Positions 33,799 through 41,065 of a DNA stretch of 64,000 bases are shown here, piece after piece. Within the stretch, counting starts at the first letter, position 1, and every line of letters begins with the position of its first letter. The DNA lies in assembly GCF_038452265.1 (NCBI RefSeq), contig NZ_CP151843.1, positions 372,001 through 436,000 on the forward strand, in the 5' to 3' direction. A program made the translations under genes and the position numbers. The DNA comes from Vibrio diazotrophicus. GTDB lineage: Bacteria; Pseudomonadota; Gammaproteobacteria; Enterobacterales; Vibrionaceae. Under the pieces are notes generated by a model. It had not been told where the DNA came from, ran no database searches, and saw only the letters and a list, made by a program, of their open reading frames with translations.

Positions 33799-34629
33799 AT
33801 GAAAAGAGATAACAGTACTCGTTTTAAGCAAAATTCAGTTCTTCCGTGGGTAGAATTGCGAGTTGCTAATAAGAGCAACGCTTGCTACGGAGCTCACTCG
33901 CATGACGAGTTTTCCTTTGGTGTTATTCGCCAAGGTTGTGCTGTTTATAAAAATCGAAACAAATCTCATGTTATAGGGGTTGGAGACTTAGTAACAATTA
34001 ACCCTTCTGATATTCATTCCTGTAATCCAGAGCAAGATGTATGGTCCTATAGCATGTTGTTTGTTAATGCTTTTAAAATGGGGCAGATGCAGCAAGATGT
34101 CTTACGTGAGAAAAGTCAGTGTATTAGCTTAGACTACCAGCCTTTCAACGCTGATTATGAACGCAATGAATCCCTGAAACATCAATATCTAGCACTATTT
34201 TCTGCATTAGAAGATGAGTCTTCTAGCTTGAACATAGAGTCTTGTTTTTATGATTTTGTTGAGTCCAGTCTCTACAAATCGAGTTCAATCAAAGAAGGAA
34301 AACGCCTCGCTCCTCCTATCAAGCGTATCAAGGAAAAGTTACTTGATGGAATAGCAGAGCATCATGAACTTGAGAGCTTAGCGAAGGAAGCCGGGATGAG
34401 TCGATACCAGTTACTTAGAGCATTTAAGACCCAGTACGGGCTACCTCCTTACGCCTATTTGATGGATGAGAAGATAAAACGTTCTAAGGTGATGTTGAGG
34501 ACGGGAAACTCTCTAACAGAGGTGGCTCATAGTTTAGGCTTTTCAGATCAAGCTCACTTCCAACGCCAGTTTAAAAAGCGTTTGGCGGTTACTCCCAAAT
34601 ATTACCAGTCACATTTTATTGGTATGTGA
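33799..34629 (+). CDS. AraC-family transcriptional regulator
   Basis: 276 residues: N-terminal cupin-like sensor (~20-110, 'AHSHDEFSFGVIRQGCAVY') and C-terminal double HTH (~175-272, 'LESLAKEAGMSRYQLLRAFK' and 'LTEVAHSLGFSDQAHFQRQF'). It begins 13 bp after the LysE-type gene, so it is probably in the same transcript and regulates it; the divergent DUF1611/racemase operon is another likely target. This sensor/HTH type accompanies LysE exporters in many proteobacteria. Confidence 0.88.
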   Translation: MKRDNSTRFKQNSVLPWVELRVANKSNACYGAHSHDEFSFGVIRQGCAVYKNRNKSHVIGVGDLVTINPSDIHSCNPEQDVWSYSMLFVNAFKMGQMQQDVLREKSQCISLDYQPFNADYERNESLKHQYLALFSALEDESSSLNIESCFYDFVESSLYKSSSIKEGKRLAPPIKRIKEKLLDGIAEHHELESLAKEAGMSRYQLLRAFKTQYGLPPYAYLMDEKIKRSKVMLRTGNSLTEVAHSLGFSDQAHFQRQFKKRLAVTPKYYQSHFIGM

Positions 34630-34847
34630 ACGTTAAATTGTTGGGAGTTGGAAGATGAATAGGAGAGAGTCAGATACATAGGAAGACGGAATTGCAAAAA
34701 ATGGGACGAGAATGCTCTCTCATGTAAACCTATATGCAATATGGTCTTCCAGTTTTTCCGTACCAGAACTTTAAAGTTTGATACTCCAAAATGCCATCGA
34801 ATACGATTCTCTTAATGACCGGAGGATAATGGCTTTCTATACAGCTT

Positions 34848-35237
34848 CTAAGACATATAGTGCTTAACTGACTTCATCATTTTTTGGAATGATGGGCACT
34901 CTAAGTGAGATGGTTGAGGGCAAGTTGCTACATGATTTAGGCTATCTCGTACCGCTTTTAGCCGTTTAATTTGCGCATCAATCTCTATCGTTTTTTGAGT
35001 AAGCAAAACTCGATCAATAGCCAATTCATCGTTTTCATTAAACATCGTTGAAATTTCACTTAGTGATAATCCAGCCAAACGCCCTAAGGAGATAATATTC
35101 AGTTTATTCAACACATTTGGCGCGTATTGTCGTCGTAGCCCTTTTCTACCAATAGAATGAATAAGTCCGAGTTTTTCATAATATCTCAGTGTTGAAGGTT
35201 TTAACCCAGACTCACTAGACACGGTCGCAATATCCAT
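34848..35237 (-). CDS. MerR-family transcriptional regulator
   Basis: 129 residues from ATG 35237, starting 'MDIATVSSESGLKPSTLRYYEKLGLI', the standard MerR winged HTH, followed by 'RRQYAPNVLNKLNIISLGRLAGLSL' and a dimerisation helix, then a short tail with Cys in 'VATCPQPSHLECPSF' that may bind metal or thiols. The upstream start (35288) would add 17 residues across the promoter; GGTGGA five bases before 35237 decides. Divergent from DUF2938 across a MerR-type promoter. Confidence 0.87.
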   Translation of the reverse strand: MDIATVSSESGLKPSTLRYYEKLGLIHSIGRKGLRRQYAPNVLNKLNIISLGRLAGLSLSEISTMFNENDELAIDRVLLTQKTIEIDAQIKRLKAVRDSLNHVATCPQPSHLECPSFQKMMKSVKHYMS

Positions 35238-35248
35238 AAAATCCACCA

Positions 35249-35279
35249 TTGACTTAAAGTCAACTTCAAGTTGTATCAT
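35249..35279 (+). promoter_or_regulatory. MerR-type promoter (19-bp spacer) upstream of DUF2938 gene
   Basis: -35 TTGACT (35249-35254) and -10 TATCAT (35274-35279) are separated by 19 bp, the stretched spacing that MerR activators correct. The spacer contains tandem ACTTnAAGT palindromes (TTGACTTAAAGTCAA and CAACTTCAAGTTG). Predicted start ~35286. Confidence 0.75.
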
Positions 35280-35327
35280 GCGAGCCAATCTACCAAGTTC
35301 TTGATGAAATACAATGAGGAATATCGA

Positions 35328-35822
35328 ATGGATACAATGGACTGGCTACAAACAATTTTGATTGGTATTGGTGCCACTCTAATTATGGATGCATGGGCAT
35401 GTTTTCAAAAACGAGTACTACGAATTCAGTCTCTCGATTATGCACTTGTAGCTCGGTGGGTAAGTTTAATACCAAGAGGTCAGTTGATTCACCATACAAT
35501 AATGGACACAACACCTATACAAGGAGAAAAAATTTTGGGTTGGAGCCTACATTATTTGATAGGTATCGTTTTCGCCTTAGTTCATGTATTACTATTGGGC
35601 GAAGTATGGCTAGTTGATCCGCATATACTTCCAGCTCTAATAACTGGTATCGTTACCCTGATTTTTCCTTTCATCATCATCCAACCTTGCCTGGGCTTTG
35701 GGGTTGCAGCGAGCAAAACTCCCTCTCCATGGAAAGCTAGGGGACTCAGTTTATTGGCTCACAGCTTCTATGGAATTGGCCTATTCTGGTCGGCTTTGGT
35801 ATTGAACTATCGTTTCTTGTGA
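35328..35822 (+). CDS. DUF2938 membrane protein
   Basis: 164 residues, four to five hydrophobic segments ('LQTILIGIGATLIMDAWACF', 'YLIGIVFALVHVLLLGEVWL', 'ALITGIVTLIFPFIIIQPCL', 'LLAHSFYGIGLFWSALVL'). Matches DUF2938, whose function is unknown. The ATG at 35328 has GAGGA seven bases upstream; the upstream ORF start lies inside the MerR operator. Likely the regulated target of the divergent MerR protein. Confidence 0.83.
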   Translation: MDTMDWLQTILIGIGATLIMDAWACFQKRVLRIQSLDYALVARWVSLIPRGQLIHHTIMDTTPIQGEKILGWSLHYLIGIVFALVHVLLLGEVWLVDPHILPALITGIVTLIFPFIIIQPCLGFGVAASKTPSPWKARGLSLLAHSFYGIGLFWSALVLNYRFL

Positions 35823-35954
35823 AATTTAGTAGCCCCGATAACGAACTCTTTCCACTAAATGAGTGTTTTGATATAGGTGTAGTGTTCCTCCTGCAATAAC
35901 TATTAGCTCGAGTATCAATACGTTGATATCCATTTTTTCGTAGTATTGATAACT

Positions 35955-36148
35955 GCATTAGTTGTCAGCAACAGAAAAAGGCCATGGAATCAGTTTACAG
36001 ACAGTAGCTGCAGCTAAACCTCTTATTGCAAGTGGTGAGTTGGTCGGGCTGCTAACAGAGTGGGAGCCGAAACTTCTGGGCGTATATGTGGTGTATGCAA
36101 ATCGAAAAATATGTGACACCGCTTTTGTCCAAGATTGTTTTGGCTTAA
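35955..36148 (+). pseudogene. Fossil C-terminus of a LysR-family regulator
   Basis: The segment 'GHGISLQTVAAAKPLIASGE' followed by LVGLLTEWEP and 'LGVYVVYANRK' is the end of a LysR effector domain. It is frameshifted at both ends: 'ALVVS' upstream (35955) is in another frame, explained by loss of GC, and after RKI the sequence 'YVTPLLSKIVLA' to a TAA at 36146-36148 reads in a third, consistent with one extra A. No HTH or N-terminal part precedes it. Confidence 0.7.
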
Positions 36149-36152
36149 TAGC

Positions 36153-36180
36153 AAAAAGGCGAACCGCTCGGTTCGCCTTT
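36153..36180 (-). terminator. Rho-independent terminator after gcvP
   Basis: AAAGGCGAACC (36155-36165) / GGTTCGCCTTT (36170-36180), GCTC loop, T5 on the minus strand, 55 bp beyond the gcvP stop. Confidence 0.88.
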
Positions 36181-36234
36181 ACTCTCTGTAACTTAGTTAG
36201 TCAGACAATTAATAGTCATCAACAGATTCAATCG

Positions 36235-39096
36235 CTACTCGTAGCTTTCAATACTAGGGCAAGAACAGATTAGGTTACGGTCGCCATAGACGTTGTCTAC
36301 TCGGTTAACTGTTGGCCAGTATTTCGAATCTTTTGTTTGCTTACTTGGGAAGCAAGCAATCTCACGTGAATATGGGTGATCCCACTCTGTGCTTGATAGA
36401 TCAACTTGAGTATGAGGAGCGTTAACCAATGGGTTGTTTTCCAGTGGCCAAACACCGTTATGAACTTGGTTGATTTCTTCACGAATTGCGATCATTGCAT
36501 CACAGAAACGGTCTAGCTCAGCTAAATCTTCAGACTCCGTTGGCTCTACCATTAATGTACCAGCAACAGGGAAGGACATAGTTGGTGCATGGAATCCGTA
36601 GTCCATTAAACGCTTAGCTATGTCTTCTTCGCTGATACCTGTTTCTTCTTTTAATGGGCGAATGTCGATAATACATTCATGGGCTACACGGCCATTTTTA
36701 CCACGGTACAATACTGGGTAGTGTGGGCGTAGGCGTTCCATCACATAGTTAGCGTTCAGAATGGCCACTTTGGTTGCATCAGTTAGGCCTTCTGTTCCCA
36801 TCATTGCAATATATGCCCATGAAATAGGAAGAATAGATGCACTGCCGATATCGGCTGCTGAAACCGCATAGTCGGTGCCTTCAACACCACCTTCGATGTG
36901 ACCCGGTAGGAATGGTGCTAAGTGAGACTTAACGCCAATTGGTCCCATACCCGGACCGCCACCACCGTGTGGAATACAGAACGTTTTATGCAGGTTCAGG
37001 TGCGAAACATCTGAGCCAATGAAGCCCGGGGAAGTTAGGCCAACCTGAGCGTTCATGTTTGCACCGTCTAGGTAAACCTGACCGCCTGCTGCATGTACCA
37101 TGTCACAAACTTCACGTACTTGCTCTTCGTAAACACCGTGTGTAGAAGGGTAAGTGATCATAATGCTTGATAGATTGTCTTTGTGTTTTTCAATCTTATC
37201 TGCAAGGTCGCCCAAATCGATGTTTCCGTTCTCATCACATTTAACTACAACCACTTTCAATGAAACCATTGATGCTGTAGCTGGGTTAGTACCATGTGCA
37301 GAGCTTGGGATTAAACATACGTTGCGATGACCTTCACCACGGCTTTGGTGGTAACGTTGAATCGCAAGTAGGCCAGCATACTCGCCTGAAGCACCTGAGT
37401 TTGGCTGAAGAGAAAATGCATCGTAGCCTGTAATCTCACATAGCTTCTCTTTCAGATCATTCGCTAGAGCTGTATAACCAGCAGCTTGTGCTTTTGGCGC
37501 AAACGGGTGTAGTGCTCCGAACTCAGGCCATGTCACTGGGATCATCTCTGCAGCCGCGTTCAGTTTCATGGTACAACTGCCTAGTGGAATCATACCGTGA
37601 GTCAGAGAGAAATCTTTATTTTCAAGCTTCTTCAGGTAACGCATCATCTGCGTTTCACTGCGGTGTGTGTTAAACACTGGGTGAGTTAGATACTTAGATG
37701 CACGACGGCAGTTCTCAGGAATAGCGGCGTATTCATTACTTGCGATTGTGTTTGAAAGTTCAGAAATATCTTCTTTAACGTCGAAGATAGCAAACAAAGC
37801 TTCAATATCTGCAAGTGTTGTAGTTTCATCGAAGCTAATACCAAGCTGATTTGGAAGTTTGCGTAAGTTGATATCCGCTTGTTGTGCTTTTAGATAGACT
37901 GCTTCAGTCTTGCTACCAGTATTGATAGTAATCGTGTCGAAGAAGCTATTGTGTGCAAGCTCGTAGCCTGATTTAGTTAAACCAGCGGCAAGAATTGCAG
38001 TTAAATGATGTGTACGACGAGCAATCTTCAATAAACCTTCTGCGCCATGGTATACCGCGTAGAAAGAAGCCATGTTTGCAAGCAGAGCCTGAGCTGTACA
38101 GATGTTCGAAGTCGCTTTCTCACGACGAATATGTTGTTCGCGAGTCTGCATTGCCATACGAAGAGCTTGGTTGCCTTTGCTGTCAATCGATACACCGATA
38201 ACACGGCCTGGCATAGTACGTTTGTATGCTTCGCGAGTTGCCATAAACGCAGCATGCGGACCGCCGTAACCCATAGGCACGCCAAAGCGCTGAGCAGAAC
38301 CGATCACTACGTCTGCGCCCATTTCACCTGCTGGTTTTAGAAGGGTGCTCGCCAAAAGATCTGTGGCTACTGTTACTAACGTTTTGTTTGCGTGTGCTTT
38401 TTCGATGATATCGGTTAAATCGCGAACTTCACCTGTAGTGCTAGGGTATTGAACAAGTGCACCGAAAACATCTTGCTCTGCAAGGCAATCGATTGCGCCG
38501 ATAATAACTTCAAAACCAAAGAACTCTGCACGAGTCTTCACCACTTCGATAGTTTGTGGATGAACATCATCCGCTACAAAGAAGCCGTTGCTCTTGCTCT
38601 TACCTGCGCGTTGACACAGAGTCATTGCTTCAGCTGCCGCTGTAGCTTCATCAAGTAGTGATGCGTTGGCAATGTCCATACCCGTTAAATCCATTACCAT
38701 TTGCTGGTAATTCAACAAAGACTCTAAACGACCTTGAGAGATCTCTGGTTGGTATGGTGTATATGCGGTGTACCAGCCTGGATTTTCAAGCACGTTACGT
38801 AAGATTACGTTTGGCGTGAAAGTGTTGTAGTAACCCTGACCAATGAATGTTCTTTTGACTTGGTTTTGCTCTGCGAAAACACGCATAGCAGCAAGCATGT
38901 CTGCTTCGCTTTTTGCTGGAGCAAGATTAAGCGGAGATTCTAGGCGAATGTTTGATGGAACCGTATCTGCGATAAGTGCGGTTAAGCTCTCAGCCTTGAT
39001 GGTGGCAAGCATCTTTGCTTGATCGTTATGATTAGGTCCATTGTGTCGAGCAACAAATTCATTTTGCGTGCTTAGGCTATGAAGTAGTTCAGTCAT
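36235..39096 (-). CDS. gcvP: Glycine dehydrogenase (decarboxylating), P protein
   Basis: 953 residues from ATG 39096, which begins 'MTELLHSLSTQNEFVARHNG' like other bacterial P proteins; the longer ORF start at 39159 is rejected. The PLP-binding lysine is ~702 in 'HLNLHKTFCIPHGGGGPG'. The fused alpha-beta form is complete ('MIPLGSCTMKLNAAAEM', 'PNSGASGEYAGLL'). It decarboxylates glycine and passes the aminomethyl group to the lipoyl arm of GcvH. Second gene of gcvH-gcvP, 88 bp after gcvH with a hairpin in between, which could lower its expression. Confidence 0.96.
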   Translation of the reverse strand: MTELLHSLSTQNEFVARHNGPNHNDQAKMLATIKAESLTALIADTVPSNIRLESPLNLAPAKSEADMLAAMRVFAEQNQVKRTFIGQGYYNTFTPNVILRNVLENPGWYTAYTPYQPEISQGRLESLLNYQQMVMDLTGMDIANASLLDEATAAAEAMTLCQRAGKSKSNGFFVADDVHPQTIEVVKTRAEFFGFEVIIGAIDCLAEQDVFGALVQYPSTTGEVRDLTDIIEKAHANKTLVTVATDLLASTLLKPAGEMGADVVIGSAQRFGVPMGYGGPHAAFMATREAYKRTMPGRVIGVSIDSKGNQALRMAMQTREQHIRREKATSNICTAQALLANMASFYAVYHGAEGLLKIARRTHHLTAILAAGLTKSGYELAHNSFFDTITINTGSKTEAVYLKAQQADINLRKLPNQLGISFDETTTLADIEALFAIFDVKEDISELSNTIASNEYAAIPENCRRASKYLTHPVFNTHRSETQMMRYLKKLENKDFSLTHGMIPLGSCTMKLNAAAEMIPVTWPEFGALHPFAPKAQAAGYTALANDLKEKLCEITGYDAFSLQPNSGASGEYAGLLAIQRYHQSRGEGHRNVCLIPSSAHGTNPATASMVSLKVVVVKCDENGNIDLGDLADKIEKHKDNLSSIMITYPSTHGVYEEQVREVCDMVHAAGGQVYLDGANMNAQVGLTSPGFIGSDVSHLNLHKTFCIPHGGGGPGMGPIGVKSHLAPFLPGHIEGGVEGTDYAVSAADIGSASILPISWAYIAMMGTEGLTDATKVAILNANYVMERLRPHYPVLYRGKNGRVAHECIIDIRPLKEETGISEEDIAKRLMDYGFHAPTMSFPVAGTLMVEPTESEDLAELDRFCDAMIAIREEINQVHNGVWPLENNPLVNAPHTQVDLSSTEWDHPYSREIACFPSKQTKDSKYWPTVNRVDNVYGDRNLICSCPSIESYE

Positions 39097-39144
39097 TTTC
39101 CCTTTACCTTCTAAACCACGAGACAACTCGCTTGCGTGGCTTTG

Positions 39145-39172
39145 AAAAAAGCTGCCCAAATGGACAGCTTTC
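39145..39172 (-). terminator. Intercistronic hairpin between gcvH and gcvP
   Basis: Minus strand: AAAGCTGTCC-ATTT-GGGCAGCTTTTTT, a 10-pair stem with one wobble and a T6 tail. A terminator-like structure that probably attenuates read-through into gcvP. Confidence 0.7.
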
Positions 39173-39184
39173 CTGTTGTATAAA

Positions 39185-39565
39185 TTAGTCTTCTTCGATT
39201 GAGCTCAGATACTCTTCGGCATCTTTAAGATCGTCTAGCTCTGCAGGATCGGACATTTTTACTTTCACAATCCAGCCACCTTCATAAGGTTCTTCGTTGA
39301 TAAGCTCAGGGCTATCTTGTAGCTCTTCATTTACTTCAACTACCACACCAGATACTGGTGCATAGATATCAGAAGCTGCTTTTACAGATTCAACAAGTGA
39401 AAAACTGTCTCCAGCATCAATCTCTGTATCTGTTTCTGGTAGCTCAACGAAAACCACATCACCCAGCATTTCTTGAGCGTGCTCAGAAATACCGATAGTT
39501 ACAGTGCCATCACCGTTGTCACGAACCCATTCATGGCTTTCTGTAAACTTCAGTGTATTGTCCAT
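39185..39565 (-). CDS. gcvH: Glycine cleavage system H protein
   Basis: 126 residues from ATG 39565 (GGAGA seven bases ahead; the ORF start at 39640 is too long). The lipoyl-lysine is Lys62 in 'LVESVKAASDIYAP', inside the biotinyl/lipoyl-like fold. It shuttles the methylamine group between P, T and L proteins. First gene of the gcvH-gcvP unit. Confidence 0.96.
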   Translation of the reverse strand: MDNTLKFTESHEWVRDNGDGTVTIGISEHAQEMLGDVVFVELPETDTEIDAGDSFSLVESVKAASDIYAPVSGVVVEVNEELQDSPELINEEPYEGGWIVKVKMSDPAELDDLKDAEEYLSSIEED

Positions 39566-40151
39566 TGCTAATTCTCCAAAAAAGTATCCAAACTGTACTA
39601 CCGATTGAATGGGGGCCTTGAGTGTTAATGTTCCATTCAATCTTCAAGCATTATCAAATGTTTTGTTGTCGACAGACTTTTTAGATAGACCTTATCAACA
39701 ACGATTTCAAATTCTAAACAGCTTAAACCTATCTATTCGTGATGATGTGTGAATTCCACATCAAAAGTAATGATAGGCATCTCTGATGCAAAAAGAGATG
39801 ATTTATTTTGTCTATGCTTCGCTTCAAAAATTCTGAATGGTTGTGCTCTTGGTATTGTGATTATTGCTTGAGCTTCGCAATGTGAACTCGGTCGATTCTG
39901 ATAAGCATTTTGTTAAGTAAAAATGTTAAATTTAACCGGTTCAACGATACCACCATGATTGGCTTAGCTAACAAGCCAGTAACATACTCTTTGGTGTGAC
40001 AACAATCAATGAAAAATTTCCTATAGGAAACATGCATGACGTTTTTGTTAGCCAAAGCACGCTTTATTTCAATATGTGCTCTTTAATGAATCAATAGCTT
40101 TGTGCCACAATGATTTTCAAATACAGGAATGCTATTCATTAGAGGGAAAGC
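39566..40151. other. Divergent intergenic region between gcvH and the HTH-cupin regulator
   Basis: 586 bp without a convincing gene. It contains two small hairpins (GATGTG/CACATC ~39745-39763; CATCTCT/AGAGATG ~39779-39801) that would lie in the gcvH leader, and the perfect palindrome at 40017-40030. A glycine-riboswitch core was looked for and not found. glyA, which I recall sitting in this locus in V. cholerae, is absent. The frame 39861-40055 is not gene-like. Confidence 0.6.
40017..40030. promoter_or_regulatory. Perfect 14-bp palindrome TTTCCTATAGGAAA, candidate operator
   Basis: A perfect dyad between gcvH and the HTH-cupin regulator. Related half sites (GTTTCC) recur at 40791 and 40981-40995, all in the gcv locus. 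The HTH-cupin protein is the likely binder (inference). Confidence 0.65.
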
Positions 40152-40775
40152 ATGTCAGAAGACATTTATGATGAGTACCCATCAATGATACTTGCCAAAG
40201 AAGCAAGTGAACAAAATATAGAACCTTTAAAACTTGGGCAGAGAATAAAAGATATCCGAACAAAGTTAGGGATCACGTTAGAAGAAGCAAGTAATCGAAC
40301 GGGTTTGGCTCGCTCGACATTAAGCAAGATAGAGAATGAACAGATTTCGCCAACTTTCCAAGCTATGCAAAAGTTGGCTCATGGTTTGCAAATCGATATG
40401 CCTCAACTATTTGAACCGCCTAAGAAAATACTGGCGACAGGGCGTAGAGATATAACAAAAAGCAGTGCTGGGAAACCGCATCCGACACAGACCTATGAAC
40501 ATGAACTTTTAGCCACTCAGTTATCAAATAAGAAAATGATGCCATTTAAAAGTCGAGTTCGAGCTCGTGCTTTTGAAGAGTACAGTGACTGGGTTCGCCA
40601 TGACGGTGAGGAGTTTCTTCTTATTCTCGAAGGTGTGGTTATGTTCTATAGCGAGTTTTATGAACCTGTCCGCCTAGAAGAGGGTGACAGCGTTTACTAT
40701 GACGCCACAATGGGGCATATGCTGGTTTCATTAAGTGAAGATGATGCTCATATTCTCTGGGTAACCGCAAAATAG
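40152..40775 (+). CDS. XRE-family HTH-cupin regulator of the glycine cleavage locus
   Basis: 207 residues: HTH at ~28-85 ('LGITLEEASNRTGLARSTLSKIENEQISPTF') and C-terminal cupin (~125-205, 'DGEEFLLILEGVVMFYSEFY'). AGAGGGA five bases before ATG. Similar HTH-cupin genes sit next to gcvT in other vibrios. It lies between gcvH-gcvP and gcvT, and three related palindromes in the flanking intergenic DNA suggest it autoregulates and controls both gcv units, possibly sensing glycine or a related metabolite (inference). Confidence 0.87.
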   Translation: MSEDIYDEYPSMILAKEASEQNIEPLKLGQRIKDIRTKLGITLEEASNRTGLARSTLSKIENEQISPTFQAMQKLAHGLQIDMPQLFEPPKKILATGRRDITKSSAGKPHPTQTYEHELLATQLSNKKMMPFKSRVRARAFEEYSDWVRHDGEEFLLILEGVVMFYSEFYEPVRLEEGDSVYYDATMGHMLVSLSEDDAHILWVTAK

Positions 40776-40790
40776 ACTTAAAAATAAAAA

Positions 40791-40805
40791 GTTTCCTATA
40801 GTGAA
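40791..40805. promoter_or_regulatory. Second GTTTCCTATAG operator-like site overlapping a -10 element
   Basis: GTTTCCTATAGTGAA shares its left ten bases (TTTCCTATAG) with the 40017 palindrome, and its TATAGT (40797-40802) makes a good -10 with a possible -35 TAGACT at ~40773. Confidence 0.5.
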
Positions 40806-40820
40806 GGCAAACGTTTGCAT
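40805..40820. promoter_or_regulatory. PurR-box match
   Basis: AGGCAAACGTTTGCAT, 14 of 16 to the E. coli PurR consensus ACGCAAACGTTTGCGT, with a perfect 12-bp core palindrome GCAAACGTTTGC. In E. coli, PurR represses gcvTHP, so function here is credible. Immediately downstream of the TATAGT -10-like element. Confidence 0.75.
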
Positions 40821-40843
40821 TTTGTTTTGATTTGAAGAAAAAT

Positions 40844-40882
40844 ACGCCGCATTGATGTTTATAGAATCAATGCGGCGTTTTT
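40844..40882 (+). terminator. Rho-independent terminator after HTH-cupin gene / in gcvT leader
   Basis: Perfect 13-bp stem ACGCCGCATTGAT (40844-40856) / ATCAATGCGGCGT (40866-40878), then T5. It lies 68 bp after the regulator stop and ~180 bp before gcvT. Confidence 0.92.
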
Positions 40883-40980
40883 GTTGCTTACTCAGAATGT
40901 GATTGAGTTGTTAACTTAGATCTTGGTCACTGTTTGAAACTTGTTAATCAGAGAAAACAGGCGCATTCTTGTTTACTATT

Positions 40981-40995
40981 GGAAACATGGTTTCC
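40981..40995. promoter_or_regulatory. Third GGAAAC/GTTTCC dyad upstream of gcvT
   Basis: GGAAACATGGTTTCC, an inverted repeat of the same half site as 40017-40030 but in the opposite order, 70 bp before the gcvT start. Candidate operator. Confidence 0.5.
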
Positions 40996-41065
40996 GCTTT
41001 ATGGAACTTTTGCTTTTTGAGATGGCTGACTCTACGTATAAGAGCTTGGCAAAATGGAGAATAAA

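Noticed and set aside
34640..34760. Interleaved inverted repeats (GAGAG/CTCTC and GGAAGAC/GTCTTCC) suggesting a pseudoknot
   Set aside because: Arms are short and far apart; likely chance.
39861..40055. 64-codon frame on the minus strand upstream of gcvH
   Set aside because: Composition unlike a protein, no RBS, lies across the operator region.
39566..41065. Glycine riboswitch expected upstream of gcv genes
   Set aside because: No conserved riboswitch core motifs were found on either strand.
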